NCBI GenBank assembly: GCA_003586115.2
Contig: QVOM02000042.1
Location: forward strand, 75,287,838-75,351,837
Length of the DNA: 64,000 bases
Source: Salvator merianae
Lineage: Eukaryota; Chordata; Lepidosauria; Squamata; Teiidae
Direction of reading: 5' to 3'
The notes below the pieces were generated by a model. It saw only the letters and a program-made list of their open reading frames with translations, had not been told where the DNA came from and made no database searches. The translations under genes and the position numbers were made by a program. Position 1 is the first letter of the stretch. Every line of letters starts with the position of its first letter. Positions 46,517-59,472 of the stretch are shown piece after piece.

Positions 46517-48886
46517 CTAAACAGATAATATTACTAGAACATGAATATTATTTATTTAAAAACAATTATTTTGTAAAAATTTCTCACTTTTTCTTGCTAA
46601 TAGAATATTGCATGTCCTAAGTTAGATATATTGCACAAAACCTTGCATAGCACAATCTTTTTAGTGGATTTACCTGAGGAAAATCCGGTTATGACAGGTA
46701 GATTTTATGCTGACAACTTCAAGCCTAGCTTCTTAAAACACTCCCTTGTCCTCAGTCCTATTATCATGTAAATATGAGCCAAACTAATTTGCTCAAAACT
46801 GAGTTTCTTCCATAAACAGACAGTCAAGATGCAAAATTGTGCAAAATAGACAGTCAAGATGCAACTATATTCTTCCACTGATTTAGGAAATCCCAAATGT
46901 TTTCAAAGGAGTGAAAGAAAGACAGAAAGACAAGCTTGCATAAGGAGTTATTTCTGTGTGTGCATGTGATTCTTTTGCATCTGTTAAGAGTGTTACATAA
47001 GATAATAAATGTTCTATACTGATAATTTACACTTGGCATAATTTGAGTGATGATTCTCAAAAAAAGTTCTAAAAAAGAAAAATAGTAATTTTGGGTGAAA
47101 GGCTTGAAGAGTAACTGCGTAATCCAGTGGAGAGGGAGTAGAACCATGCTCAAGTGGAGAATCATTATTCTGAGAGATTTCACATGCTGCTGGTAAACAC
47201 TGTCGCCAACAGAAATCTAACCAAAAAAATTAAAACCACATTATACCCTAACAAAGGCTAAAATGAAAACAAAAACAAACTGCAACACCTTTTCTGCAGC
47301 CCCTATGCACTGGTCACAACATGAATAACTGTGATATATTCCTAGCAGGTATTCCCTTGCTGCCCACCTTTATCTTGTGTCCAGTAGAGATCTGCCTCCA
47401 TAGGACCAACCCTCTGTTCCTCCTCAGAAAAGCAGCCACGTCCTTCACCCTGAAACCTCAACTCCAGCTGGGTTCGTCCAGCACTCACATCCATTCTTTT
47501 CAAGTTAAGTTGGACGCTCCAACACCTCAGAGTCTCTCTGTCCATGTCTGCACATGTGTACATATACAAGCCTAAAGAAGGGAGGGTCTTGTGCTGGGTG
47601 TCTGCCAGTCACTCATCAAAAAAAGGGGTAAACTATCACTCCTCGCTTCCATTCTGCCTGGATCAACAGTAGGAAGAACAATGCTTCTTGTACCCAGAGT
47701 GGCATTCACAAATGAGCTCAGCAGACATTCTGGTATCGGTTCCCCTTATGTATGTGAGACAATTCCTTCTGCACAAAGGATCTGGCACACTTGTACAGGT
47801 GTCAATATTAGAGAACAGGGCTAAGAGGGCTCTATGGAGTGTTGGAGACAGCATAAGGATGTTCTTGGCAATTCCTGGGCACTTGTCTGGTGGTGCTACT
47901 TTATTATTAATCCAATTTTCCCATACTTTCAGAAAACAATCCAATTTTTAATTTTTTTTCTGGTGGGCCTTGGTCCAGTATATCTGAGCAGGATTAGGAC
48001 ACCTATTTATACCCGCCTGTGCTACTCCTGTGTAAGCAATTGCAGCTCTGGCTGTTTGTGATGATACTATACTTAAGCTAAAGAAAAAGTGAGCCTTAAA
48101 TATGTGGAAGATTTTTGGAATTAGGAATATCTCGGCTCTACAAACAAGCTTAAATACTTAAGAAATTTGTAGAAGCCAATTACCAGAAACACCAATAAGT
48201 ATTTCTTCTCAATTATGGCTCAAAGCAGAGTTTTAACTCCCATCTGCCTCTGTTTTATTTTTCTCGGTGTTGCTCTGTTATAGCAGTTCCATAACAAAAA
48301 TATTTTAATACATTTCTGGACAGAAACTGAAGTTAGGGCAGAATCTGCCTTAGAGTGCTGTAACGCAACTGCGAACATGGAAAGTCTGAAAAGCCCTGAG
48401 CCTTTGTGATTGAGTTAGTGCACTGGCAGGGTGCACACAGACCCACAAACAGCCAGCCATCATCCCGCTATAAGCATTCTCTAGATTGCAGCAAAGGCTG
48501 AACAGAAGTAAGTGATCCTTGGGCATTTACCCCATTCTTCTAACAACCATTTCATCGTTGTGCAGCTGCTGCTCAAGCAGACCAACTTGGACCACTGTCC
48601 TTGTTGTTACCAGTGGCCCTATCTTTTCAAACCCAAGAAACAACCCTGTTTGAATCACATATGACAACACTGCAGCCAGGAAATTTGGCAAGGGGACAGC
48701 AACACTCTACAACAATTCCTGATGACACCCTAGATAAAGTGGATTTTGCCCATGGGCAGCTTTTGGTGTCTTTTGCTATTCCAAGTTCTATTCTAGTTTT
48801 GGGATTTAGTTAGAACCAGATACTAAATATATACTTTTGAAGCGTTATTCAAAATTATTTTCATATGCTTTGCAACATCCACTTAC
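46517..48886. other. Intron e6-e7
   Basis: No gene or certain repeat. Stretch 47320-48060 is less AT-rich, with short open frames on both strands that lack domains. A direct repeat AAAATAGACAGTCAAGATGC / CATAAACAGACAGTCAAGATG is near 46815-46862. Confidence 0.4.
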
Positions 48887-49010
48887 CTAGGCTTTCTTTT
48901 TCATTCACACTTTTTTCATACTGGTCTTGTAATTCCTGTATCTGCTCTTCCACTTGTTTCAATTTTTTTTGTTTGTCTCGAAGCGTAGCTAAAGTAGCAT
49001 CAAGCTCTGC
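48887..49010 (-). CDS. DNAH6: DNAH6 exon e6: stalk coiled coil 2
   Basis: 124 bases (residues 351-391 plus one base). The peptide runs from [20 protein letters not shown] through [20 protein letters not shown] to L. It is highly charged, rich in Gln, Lys and Glu with regularly spaced Leu, as expected of the descending stalk helix. It is not a complete open frame starting with Met. I located it because its neighbours end in LNAAQ and begin ARTMALT. Acceptor GATTAG, donor G|GTAAGT. Confidence 0.93.
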
Positions 49011-50735
49011 CTAATCAGAATTTAAAAATTCATAGTTGTCATTGAGCCAAATATTCTGTCCTGTTCCATCCATTTACAGAATGTTTGCTAATAGCAATTT
49101 CTTTGCTACCAGTCATGAACACATTCTGGTTATAAAAAGCAACCAAATCCTGTCCACATTTTGTCTAACGTACACAGTTGGTATATATTTTATAATGCAT
49201 ATTATTATTTTATGGAAACAATGTCTATCTTTAATGAAAATGTCTCATTTTGTTAACATAAAATATGCATTTTTTCCCAAAACAAAACTGAAGCACAACA
49301 TCATTTCTGTTGTATGTTCAGGTCAATTATACATTTGGGTTCTTAAATCATGCATGATTCACTAGAATATCTACTTCAGTTGGATTTCTCTAACAACCCT
49401 ATGCACATTCGATGGATGAATTAGGATTTGAAGCTGCATATCCCATGCTTCATATTACACCAGCCTTTCAATATTTCATATCATAAGAAATGCACATACA
49501 TGGAACTGCTGAGAAATATTACAATTCCATTTGTGTCATCTCATTCGCATGAATGAGAATGAGAAGCATTGAAACGAAGAGATCATATTGACTGATGCGT
49601 AAGAAGTGACAATATATATTTTTAAAAGTCTAATAAAGATAGGAGCTTACTGTTGGTGTTATTTAAACTGCTATTTGTGAAAGCAGTATTTAGTAGCAGT
49701 ATTTGGCAGCTCTCATTTCCTCCTTAAATGCTACTGAAACTATGTTGTTATCATACGAAACAAATGAGCAAAAGCAAACGAAACAACCTCCTTGCCTTCT
49801 AAAGAACAAAGAACTTTTAAAAACCTACCAATTCAGGGTCATTGGGTGATAAAGAAAAACTTTCTGTTCTCTCACTTAGACCACAGCTGTGCATAGGGAT
49901 GGAGCTGGATAACAATGAGCAACATACAGGGGTAGTAGTAGTACTTTTAGCCATGAAACACGGGCCATACAATGTAGCTGAGACATTCATTCCCTTGTCA
50001 TCCAGGGGTCCCCAACCACCTCAAAAACTCAAATGTCCATCACTAACTGGGGCAAATGCCCCATTAAAAGATAGGACAAGATAGGGTGGAAAGAGCAGCA
50101 ACAAGGAAGGGAAAATAGCAATAATAATAGTGCTGGTAGTTAGGGCATGGCTGCTTGGTCTGTTGCTTCTTGAAACCTGGGAGTATTACTGAAAGGAAGC
50201 CTGCATTTTAGAACTTTTGCAGTGGAAGCCACCAATTAACATAGCATTTCATTTACCCAAATTTTAGTGGTACAGGATATAGTGGTGATTAGAAGTCATA
50301 TCTACGCATGCTTGAATGGCAGCAACATTTCTGTTTCTGCACTCTCCATCACCCTATAAGATGCTATAGGGTTGCTGTAACAGTTTAGAGGTATTGCAGG
50401 CCCATATGGCAAATCCTTTTATTTTTAAAAATGAAACCAACTGGTGAGCTCTATAGAGATCATAAGAACTCTGCTTATATCACATTAGACATAAAAAATT
50501 GGGGGGCAGAAACCATTTTCTATGACAGAAGACTGCCTGCTGATGGGTTAGAGGGCAATTCTGGAGGGAGTAAATATTCCATTATCCCTAAAAATAAACT
50601 TATTATCATTAGTAAAGTACTTTTTGTGCTGATATTACTGAGAAAGAGAAAATATCCTAGATAACCGACAGTACAATTTTCATTTCAGTAATTGGAAAAC
50701 ATAGAAAATTTCATTAAAAAATGAGAGGGAAGCAC
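49011..50735. other. Intron e5-e6
   Basis: AT-rich. No recognised repeat or gene. Confidence 0.45.
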
Positions 50736-50997
50736 CTGTGCAGCGTTTAACTTCTGCCGTTTTGGCTCCACAACCTTGACAACTCGAGAGTATAAATCCA
50801 TAGCTCTCACCCACATACACATAGACTTGCATGCTTTTGACACTTTTTCTACTTTTTCTGGCACAAAATCAGGGTTGTTAATGTATTTCTGAAGCTTAAG
50901 CAATATTTGACCCTTTATATTTTCTTTATCGTATTCTAGAAGCTTTTTCAGGAAAGTGGAATCTCCAAGAAGCTGTTTTGCTGTTGCCCAGTCAGGC
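50736..50997 (-). CDS. DNAH6: DNAH6 exon e5: microtubule-binding domain and start of coiled coil 2
   Basis: 262 bases (end of Lys263, then residues 264-350). It reads [20 protein letters not shown], then a YDKENI block, the [20 protein letters not shown] segment and [20 protein letters not shown]. The last two are the end of the microtubule-binding domain and the turn into the descending stalk helix. Together with e4 it encodes the whole track-binding tip. Acceptor TTTCAG|G, donor CAG|GTGCTT. Confidence 0.95.
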
Positions 50998-51519
50998 CTG
51001 AAAGATTTAAAGCAGTAGAATTTAGAAATATCTGCCCAAGAGTATACATTAACCAATGCAAGTTCACATATTTTTGAAATTGCCATGCCTCATTATACCA
51101 GGACTAAGATGAATCTGTACTTGATAAAGGCTAACTGGCAGTTACACTTCAATAGCATATATAATTAATACAGTGAAGAGAAGAAACTTGAAAGCAAAGA
51201 GATGGGTCTTAGAAAGGAGAGGAAGAACAACTTACAGGGAAATAAAGCTTTGATGCCTCATGCTTCAGCTAATGTTTTGTGGTAATGTGAATTCAACTTC
51301 AAGTGGCACTTCTATGGATTTGACCTAATCCATAGAGACATTTGCACAACAGTCTGCCAAAGCTGGTATTCCTCTAGATGACTAAGCCATCTAGGTTGCC
51401 AGTATTGGAATTTTAGCCAACTCACAATAGATATAAAATATCTTTATGATCTTGAAGCAATCAGTTAGACAAAATAGTTGGAATTTAGTTTTTCTCTTAA
51501 CATACATACAAGTGTGCAC

Positions 51520-51590
51520 ATCCACACACACACACACAGACACAGAGACACACACAGATACATACAGATACACACAGATATGCACACACA
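51520..51590 (+). repeat. Compound (AC)n microsatellite
   Basis: Imperfect CA-type array with ACACACACAGA, GATACATACAGATAC and similar units. Confidence 0.85.
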
Positions 51591-52919
51591 ACTATTACCT
51601 TTACAGGTTCATCTTTTAAAAGTATTGTTTGGTATTTTTAATGGCAACCTTTGTCATCCAAATGGTTGGCAGTACATAAATTATATTATCCCTTTTTAAA
51701 TATAAATGGTTAAAAAAAATTGAAGATAAACATGAAGCTTATTCAAGTGTTTCAAAATCTGAGAAAATGGGATCTATATATCAAATGGTTCTGCGCCATT
51801 TCCGGAGCACAAGTACCAAAAATACAAAGGAATTTAATTTTGAGTAGACTGCTATGTTACACTTTTCTTCTCACAAATGATTCTGGCCCAGACAAGGGCT
51901 ATATTTATAGAAGAATACCTTCTGAGGGCAGGAATGCTATTATGCCATTTACATGGCTGGGGTCTCTTGGCCTCAGTGGTATTACAGTTTCCACCCTGTG
52001 CAGTTAATGCCAAATAGGAAATGCCCCCAGAAGCCAGCCATTTTCTATCCAGCTCTAAATAATGGTGGAAAAAATGCCCTCAGTAAATCACCCCCTTCAC
52101 TACTGTCATGCTACACAGCAGTGGCAGGGCCAAATGGGGATGAAATCTGTCCACAGAATAGTTTGCCATACTCTGATCTTAGGTTGCTTCTGAGGGTGGA
52201 TTTTTCACCTCAGAGATGGCCAATAGGTCTCATGGAGTGGCCATGTGTGCCTGTTAGGCCCTGAGGTACCCTGAAAGCATCCGTTTTATTCTGTTTGGAT
52301 GTTGCCTAGCCAGGGCTCACAAAAGTTGTAGTTCAGCAATATCTACAGGGCTGTAGTTTGGCCAGACATACTCCACAGAATTTTAACAAAGCCATTTATT
52401 CTATGGAGAGAGGTGAACTATCATGCTTTTAAAACTGAGCAAGGCCAGGTTTATCGGTCATGGCTTATACATCAAGATCTTGTATAACATAGTTTCACTC
52501 ATTTGCAATTGATAGAATACAACATCCTTTGCACAATGCAAAGCTCTTTGTCATAAAAGTAATTACTGGTGATATAAATTAGGCAGCTGCAGACCTCATG
52601 ACTGGTTCTGGCCTCTCTAATGTGATTTGCATAATGTAGTGATTTCCTAGAATGACTATACGTACAAATAATGATGATATCATACAAAGAATGACTATAT
52701 ATAATTATGAAGCACATTTCTACCCATTATATGAGCTCAAAGTGATAAACTGGGGGGCAGGGGGTGAAATTAAAATCAATGGGATAGATTAAGGCAAATT
52801 TGTCAACTAAATTTTAACCCAGTTGAAATCAACAGAAAGAAATAAAATGGTCATAACTTAAATTTCAGTTATTTTGGTGAGGCCTGAATTTACCTAACCA
52901 AGGCTGTAACTCTATGGGC

Positions 52920-53250
52920 CTTTTCGCACTTAGCGAGTGGAACGTTCTTGTCCGTTCACCGGAACAGAGTTTTCGTACCGCCGTGGGCGCGCACCTCACC
53001 CAGTCCGAACCACATCGTACCCGATTCGTACCTGATCCTGGGTAAGGCTAGACAAGTAAAAGCTTGTCTTCATTCCAACCTGCGCGATGGAGCGAAGATC
53101 GGGCACGGTGCTTTCGCACTCCCGTCTGCGTTTGAAATGGCGGCCGGGCGTGGCTGGCGTGGCTGCGCATGCGTGGTCCGAAGCTTCACACCCCAGTACA
53201 AAGCTTCACACCCCGATACGATGCTTCGTGCCCGGGATAGCCCTTTGGGC
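52920..53250. mobile_element. CpG-rich DNA-transposon-like segment, one end visible
   Basis: Begins with GGGCCTTTTCGCACTTAGC, an end type seen in squamate DNA transposons. The CpG content is high in an AT-rich intron. At 53181-53240 there are three imperfect tandem units of 19-21 bp (AAGCTTCACACCCCAGTAC, then AAAGCTTCACACCCCGATAC, then GATGCTTCGTGCCCGGGATAG shortened). No matching right end was found, so the copy is probably truncated. Confidence 0.55.
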
Positions 53251-55511
53251 ATTTTGAATACAAAGTCACAGGACTGGGCTGTTGAATAATGTTTCATTCT
53301 AATACTTATAAACCCATAAACAACATGCCTAAAAGTAGTTAGTAATCAACAGAGATTTGGAAAGACCCATGAGAAAAAATTATTGTAGTTGGTGACAAAT
53401 ACTGGATTAAAAGAGAACTAGCTTGATCTTCCCTTGGAAGGAATTTTGAAAGATTATCTGCCCTAATTCAAAGGACATGTGCTCAACTTTAATTTATTTG
53501 CTACACCGTTGTGTTAGGAATTTCATGGGATAATAGCTAGGAATAAGGCAATCTCCTAAGTGCCCTCTCCTTTTATGGAATACCCTACCAAGTGAGATTC
53601 ACCAAGTATTTATTTTTCTTTTCTTTAGATGCCTGGTGAAAATAGACCTGTTCACCCAGGTGGAGAGGGACTATGAAGATTTGTTCTGGTTTATTTTCTT
53701 TAGTCAGTGCCTTTTTGTAAGACTTTTAATTGTTATATTTGGTTAATTGATTCTTTGGTTTCTATTTTGTGTACTGCCTTGAGACTAGGATGAAGGGTAA
53801 TATAGAAATCCCTCAGATAAAATAAAATCAAAAGGAAGAAAACAGATAATAGACTTCCAAACATAAGTTGTAATGAAGCCCTATACCTGCTCACTCTCAG
53901 AAACATGTTATATTTAGTTTAATGGGATTTGTAAGTATACCTTACAATAGCATTCTTATCTTACTAGTATCATACTACAGGGTCATGCAATGCTTGTTAA
54001 ACAGAACAATGCCAAATATCAAGTCTCTTGGAAATAGTTACTAATTAGTGGTATTCCATGGATCAGGACAACAGGATGAGAGAAACAGAGTAGCATGTTT
54101 GAAAGCTTTGCATTCAAATGTCCAGAATAAGATCTGGTCTATGATGTACCAAGTTCTGGATCGGGCAACTGAAAATGAAGATTTCGGCTGTAGCATTGTC
54201 CTACTTCTCTCACTCTATATTCTTAATCTACAAACGTTACTATCAAATAAAGTACCTTTTCATGGTGGCTAAAACATCAATAAGGCTCCATGGTAATAGG
54301 CAAGTTTTAAGACCCTTACCATTCTCCACCATGAACATACCATAGATTTTGCACTAGTACTCCAAGTACAAATTACCTTTACTGCTGATACATTGTGTAT
54401 GGCTGCTTTCACATACAGTAAAGAAAAAGGGGGCCAATAGCAGCTTAGAGGTGCCTTACTTCACATTAAAAGTCAGAAAATGCACTTCCAAAATGCATTA
54501 TCTGGACATTAAGGTGGATTAGAGGATAGAAGCAAACAGTAGCATCTGTTTGTTATCACCTCTAAGCCGCTATTCAGCTACTTTTAAAAATGTTTATGGA
54601 TGTAACCTATGTGACATTTCACTTCATTTTTAATGATAGCACCAAAACCAAGAACCCTGTTCCTATCCGTAGCACTAAACAGTAAATTATGCAAGTGAAA
54701 TGGCACTGCTGAAACACAGGGTCCCTGGTAAAAATATATATTTAAGATAGAAAATCAGCATGCTTATTTTTAAAACTATAAGACAGTCATGCTTTGGAAA
54801 ACTCTGAAAGGGCAAAAAAGTGACCCTTGCTGTGCTTAGCTTTGAAAAAATGAACTATTTGCCCTTTTCAAGCTTTATGCCAAAATCCCCCATGACTTTC
54901 ATCCACTTTCTGATGAATGCAAATAAAACCTTAGATTCTGACTCTGCCTGAAGCACATCATATCAACATCAAACTCTATCATAATTAACTTGTTTCAAAC
55001 AGGAACGTCAGAATTTGGCTGAAGTAGATATGCTTTACCATTAGGCATTTCTGGCTAATCCTACAAATCAAAGCTACAATTACAATCTGTCATGCCCAAT
55101 TAAATTTGCAGGCTTTTTTTGCCTGATAATTAGTATCCTTATTATACATACATGCAAGACTAATTGGCAGTAGAACCAAGATTAGTGGCAAAATGGAAGC
55201 CAAGGGGATGGTATTTAGCTGTTGCTGAAATGACACTGCAAATTCTTTTCTTTCTTTCTCATCCATAATATCTAGCCATACAAAACGGACAGTGTCATGC
55301 CAGCATGATCTAGGTTTATTCATCCTACCATTACCTCATTGGCTGAAAAAAACTGTTGCATAATGAAATCCCAATATATGTTAGCGAAGAGGAGGAAGAA
55401 TTTAGTCTTCCTATTGAAATCTATTTTACAAAAAGAGTGACATTTCCCATGTATAAAGGTGGAAGTTAAAAGTGACCACTAAAGTTCAAAGCAATGGTAT
55501 GACTCATTTAC

Positions 55512-55747
55512 TTTGCATTTAGAAGAATGCAGATAGCTTCCATCACTGTCATGACAAGATCAGGTGGTTTAGTGAAAACTCTGATTTCAGAAATGTCGGC
55601 TTTATCTAAAGAATCAAGAGCTTTGTTGGCAGCATCTAGAGCCGGAAGAGCCTCATCCAAATCACGCTGAGCATCATCAGCAATCGCTTGTGTTTCCTCT
55701 GCTTTTACTTTTGCAATAGCTTCATCTTCTTGAACGACACGCCTAAC
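55512..55747 (-). CDS. DNAH6: DNAH6 exon e4: coiled coil 1 and start of microtubule-binding domain
   Basis: 236 bases (residues 185-262 plus two bases of a Lys codon). It starts [20 protein letters not shown]. The conserved coiled-coil end [20 protein letters not shown] is followed by [20 protein letters not shown], where the microtubule-binding domain begins in dyneins. The exon ends in CILLNA plus AA of the next codon. Acceptor CCACCAG, donor AA|GTAAAT. Phase 2 matches the single G that opens e5. Confidence 0.95.
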
Positions 55748-57067
55748 CTGGTGGGGGAAAAGACACATATATGTTTCATATGGGATGAGGGCGCTTTATA
55801 TGTGTGTGTTTTTTTAATTTAATTACATTTAATTCTTCTGTTCAAAGTACAAGGAAACAAGATAGAAATATACAGTAGGTTTATATGATGGTGTGCTTTT
55901 CACAAAGATACAGTGACAAATATATAAACCAAGGGCTGTCCTTGTGAGCTTCTTATCCTAAAACTATCAGTATTCCTGGCACCACTGTTATTAGTTCGCA
56001 GATATGTAATTTGTCAGATGTACATCAGAGAAGGAAACAGGCTGAAAATGGAAACCTTCTAGGAAAATAAGCCACACTGAAATCAGCGCAGCTTGTTCCT
56101 GAGCAACTATAACAACTTGTGCTATAACAACTAAGAGAGTTTTTCTTAGATTCTTCAGAGCCAGGCCAACATGGAACATCTTTACTGCTTCCTGGCTTTG
56201 AATTTTATCAGTTTGGCCAGTGAAAGCCTGAGCTATAGTGTGGTTGCGTGGAGGTTATGTTGTGAGGCAGAGGTCTCCGTTTGGGACCTTCTAGAAGTGC
56301 ATGAGCTACAACTCCCAGCATTCTACTCCCAGAAGTACAGATCAGGAACATCGGGAGTTGGAGACCATAGCTGTCAACAAACATGATAGGCAACACTAAA
56401 CAATATTTTTACTGACCATACAGCATTTGTGCAATCGTAGGCTGTAAAATTGCAGCAAGTAAGTCACTTAATAGCTGGGCCAAATCCTTAGCTTGACTGG
56501 GTTCAGGAAGATTGGGTTGAGGCTCCACAATAAATAAGAAACCATTAGAGGTTTGCTGCTAAAAAGCTTAGGAAAGGTTATTCCTACACACATGGAATTA
56601 TAGGAACATTCCCTTTTGAGGTCTAAAGTACTGGAGAACTAGAATATTCTGACATTAGGCAATGGTGCCACCAGTTTTTAAATAGTTTTGGTCTGTTTAA
56701 TAATGAACTTGTTTGTAGTAAATAATTCTGACATAGCTCCATGGTGGGATGGGATGGAACGGGTTGACTTGATGTATTATCCAAATTCTTCCTAGCCTAG
56801 TGTGATTTTGCAGCTTTAGGATTACAACCTTTGTCACACAATCCACATTTTTCTCAGTGTTTGCTTTTTCTTGTGGTCTCCCATTATAGAATATAATGAT
56901 TGAAATATAATGAACAAGTATTAAATTTTTAATTTCATCGCTCCATCTTGCATTGTTAAGCAGCAAAATGCCAGCTAGTGCCCTCAGAATAGTAAGGGTG
57001 CACACTGGATGTTAAAAGTTAATTATAAGAGAATATTTTGTAACTGAGAACAGGTAGTTCTTTGTAC
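55748..57067. other. Intron e3-e4
   Basis: Near 56285-56365, CTACAACTCCCAGCATTC and a later GGGAGTTGGAG form the inverted ACAACTCCCAGCAT-type MITE remnant. Otherwise AT-rich with no gene. Confidence 0.45.
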
Positions 57068-57235
57068 CTGATCTGCATTTTCTTGATCCACTGCTAACTT
57101 TTCCATTAGTGCCTCAACGTCTACTGATTTCTCTAGGAGGATAGGTTCTAAAGCTGATAGGTCCAACTTCATTTTATCAACAAGTACATTTGTCTCTAGT
57201 AGCTTGGACAAACCATTTTTTACACGATCACGAGC
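57068..57235 (-). CDS. DNAH6: DNAH6 exon e3: stalk coiled coil 1
   Basis: 168 bases, 56 codons (residues 129-184), phase 0 at both ends. It starts [16 protein letters not shown] and ends [12 protein letters not shown]. The heptad-like spacing of leucines, with many Lys and Glu, fits the ascending helix of the antiparallel stalk that carries the microtubule-binding domain. Acceptor TTTTTCAG, donor CAG|GTACAA. Confidence 0.93.
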
Positions 57236-57354
57236 CTGAAAAACAGAAATAACTATTGTTTAATGTATTGATTGCTATTAAAAAAACTCAAATAGGTGTA
57301 AAAATCTTAGAAGTACAAGTGGTCACACTTAAATAAATGTACCAGGCAATTTAT

Positions 57355-57401
57355 TGAAAGCCAGCATAGTGCAGTAATTAAGAACACTAGGCTAGAACCT
57401 A
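57355..57401 (+). mobile_element. tRNA-derived SINE, 5' piece
   Basis: AGCCAGCATAGTGCAGTAAT and TTAAGAACACTAGGCT are the A-box head of the squamate tRNA-SINE. It stops abruptly at 57401 and seems to resume near 57870. Confidence 0.6.
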
Positions 57402-57868
57402 GGGCAACTTCTGCATGGTCTATAAGACTGTGTTAGCTGCCTTGTTGGACCATGGGATTCGCACACTAGAGTATACCAATGGGAGGCACAACCTCCCAGG
57501 GAATGCATTGTCCACATGGCCCCAGCACCTGGAGTGCTCCCAAGTGTAAAACCACCCCTGGAGCACCTCATGGTCCTGGCCTGTATTCCACTCCAGTCAC
57601 CATCAAGCAGACAGGGAGCAGCAGCTGGAGCTGTGATGCAGCATGCAGAGCTATTTTGCTCGCAGTCCAGGAACAGCCCATTTCTGGAGACATTTCCAGG
57701 TGTACAGCAGCATTCCCTTTGTCCTGCAACTTCAGACTGGAAGAACTTTTGTTTTCCTGCTATGAAAGTAGAGAAGGCTGGGATAGCCATCTTGTGGATG
57801 GCGACTGTGTGCTCCATGGAACATCATCTCATTCTAGGCATGACTGGCTTAGAATGAACTCTGCATCA
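57402..57868 (+). repeat. Dispersed repeat family B, copy 2, inside a SINE
   Basis: Positions 57480-57660 align by eye with the reverse complement of 21180-21365. It lies between two halves of one SINE, so it inserted after the SINE. Boundaries are approximate and I could not confirm a target duplication. Confidence 0.5.
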
Positions 57869-57970
57869 CACAACCTGTGTAGAAGTCCCTGGCTTTGAAT
57901 CACCACTTTGTCACAAATGCTCACAAAGTGGCCTTTGGCAAGCCACATCCAGTAGTTCCATGTCCAAGAA
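57869..57970 (+). mobile_element. tRNA-derived SINE, 3' piece
   Basis: AAGTCCCTGGCTTTGAATCA, then CCTTTGGCAAGCCACATCC, matches the B box and following GACCTTGGGCAAGCCAC part of the tRNA-SINE whose head is at 57355. Confidence 0.55.
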
Positions 57971-59229
57971 AATGCCTGGAGGTGGGTACCTGAGCAGAAG
58001 CACCCTAAGTCCCTGTCACTGGGAGCTTCGTAATACTCATATCTAGTGATGCAGCCCCTAGGCAATCTTGCTCTCTTGCCACAAGATACTGCAGGCAGAC
58101 ATCATATTCCTTGGTGGATGTGTTGTGCTATCAAATGTGAAATGCAACACCTGCAACCCTTCTCCCAAGAATTTGGACAGATGAGTGAACACACGACTAT
58201 AGCCTCTCAGCCTAACCCCCACTCTTGTCACCTTGTGCTGGCTGCAGAACATACACCCATGTCACATCATCACACACTGAGACTTTACTCTGTGAGTGCA
58301 GTGCAAAGAAGGCAGACCTCACATGCAAATAGGGCAAATGCTAAGAAAACAACTGGAGTGTGAAATTTATATTAATCACATCCGTATATGACTATAAGGT
58401 CCAGCAGCAACAATTACTTCAATTATAAAAACCATGAAGACAGGCTATTTCTGCACAGCACAGGTTATCCTGCATCAGGGAGTCCAGCTGACACCGGGCT
58501 GGATTAACTCTAGCACAGATTAAGAGCCATCTGCATTTTGGACAACCTGTGCTGCCCCAGCCCCAGCTACCAGCTTTGAAGTTTCCATCCAGGCCCTTTT
58601 TGGTGCATGCCAACTTCCAGCATCACTTCCTGTGACATTTCCTTGTGCACTGCTAAACCCCCCTCCATTGTATTCCAGATTACAGGGCTGTACTTTCCTC
58701 ACATTCTTTGTAGCCTGGAATCTAAAGACTCATTATATTATTAATACTAGTATGCCACCAGTTTTTACAATTTGAATTTTTGAAAAAAATGAATAGCAAT
58801 ATCCTCAATCAGCAAGAAATCATCTGTTTATGTGGATACAAATTTACTTCTAAATGTACATTACCATCCACAGTGCAATATTTTTCTGTGTCTTATCTGA
58901 ACTTGTATGTAATTTTATATTCACAGAGATGAACACCGCCATGCAGAGATACCAGGTATGTATATTGAACTTTATTTATTGACAAGGAGCAAAGGGTAGA
59001 AATTTCTATTCAAAGATTTTCATTATCATTGTATTCTGCAAGGTTTGTACTACTTGTAGAAGAATACTTTTTGAAAGCTATTTTATCTTAGACATTACTG
59101 AATAGTGATTACTGAACCCAAGCACTAAAAACATTTAAAGGTTTTTATTTAGTGAAACGATTCTTATATAGTTTCTTAGTTCTTACACATATAAAACCTA
59201 CAGATTCTTACTAACAAAAATCAACCTAC

Positions 59230-59472
59230 TGAAACCAGTTGCTTCCTTTTTTCATTTAGCATGGTCAAGTAAAGATTGATTAGCTCTAAATAAGATGTAG
59301 GTGTGGTGTAGTAGCGCCGTCGGAGCTCGGCATAGTACTGCTCTGCCATCTCTGTTACACTCATGTGAATGTCTACACACATTATCGAAAGTTTCTCTTT
59401 CATGCGGTCACTTCCAAGATCAACATGCAAAAAAAATGACCTTGATACAGAAAGAAGAGCTTCTCTAGGCCA
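59230..59472 (-). CDS. DNAH6: DNAH6 exon e2: AAA4 to stalk base
   Basis: 243 bases, 81 codons (window residues 48-128). It starts [14 protein letters not shown] and ends in the helix [15 protein letters not shown], which begins stalk coiled coil 1. The middle has the [14 protein letters not shown] block that links AAA4 to the stalk in axonemal dyneins. The acceptor is TTTTTCAG. The donor TCA|GTAGGT keeps phase 0 into ARDRVKNG of e3. A GT four bases further on would shift the frame, so I chose the first. Confidence 0.93.

Larger units (their letters stand above)
50998..55511. other. Intron e4-e5
   Basis: Contains a CA-type microsatellite (51520-51590), a TTGTAGTTCAGC / GGGCTGTAGTTTGGCC remnant near 52325-52365, a CpG-rich element (52920-53250), and a GGCTGCTTTCACAT-starting piece at 54408. 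The remainder is AT-rich. Confidence 0.5.
57236..59229. other. Intron e2-e3
   Basis: Contains a tRNA-SINE split by a family B repeat (57355-57970) and a GC-richer segment at 58440-58690 that may be related to 6520-6690. The rest is unassigned. Confidence 0.45.

Noticed and set aside
51391..51699. Open frames rich in Cys-Val or His-Thr
   Set aside because: They are translations of the CA-type microsatellite.
55090..55323. 77-codon minus-strand frame with a hydrophobic segment
   Set aside because: One transmembrane-like stretch, but no known domain or start context, and nothing in the flanks suggests a gene.
59221..59229. Alternative donor four bases downstream of the chosen e2 donor
   Set aside because: It would shift the frame into e3; the first GT gives the conserved junction LVS-ARDRV.
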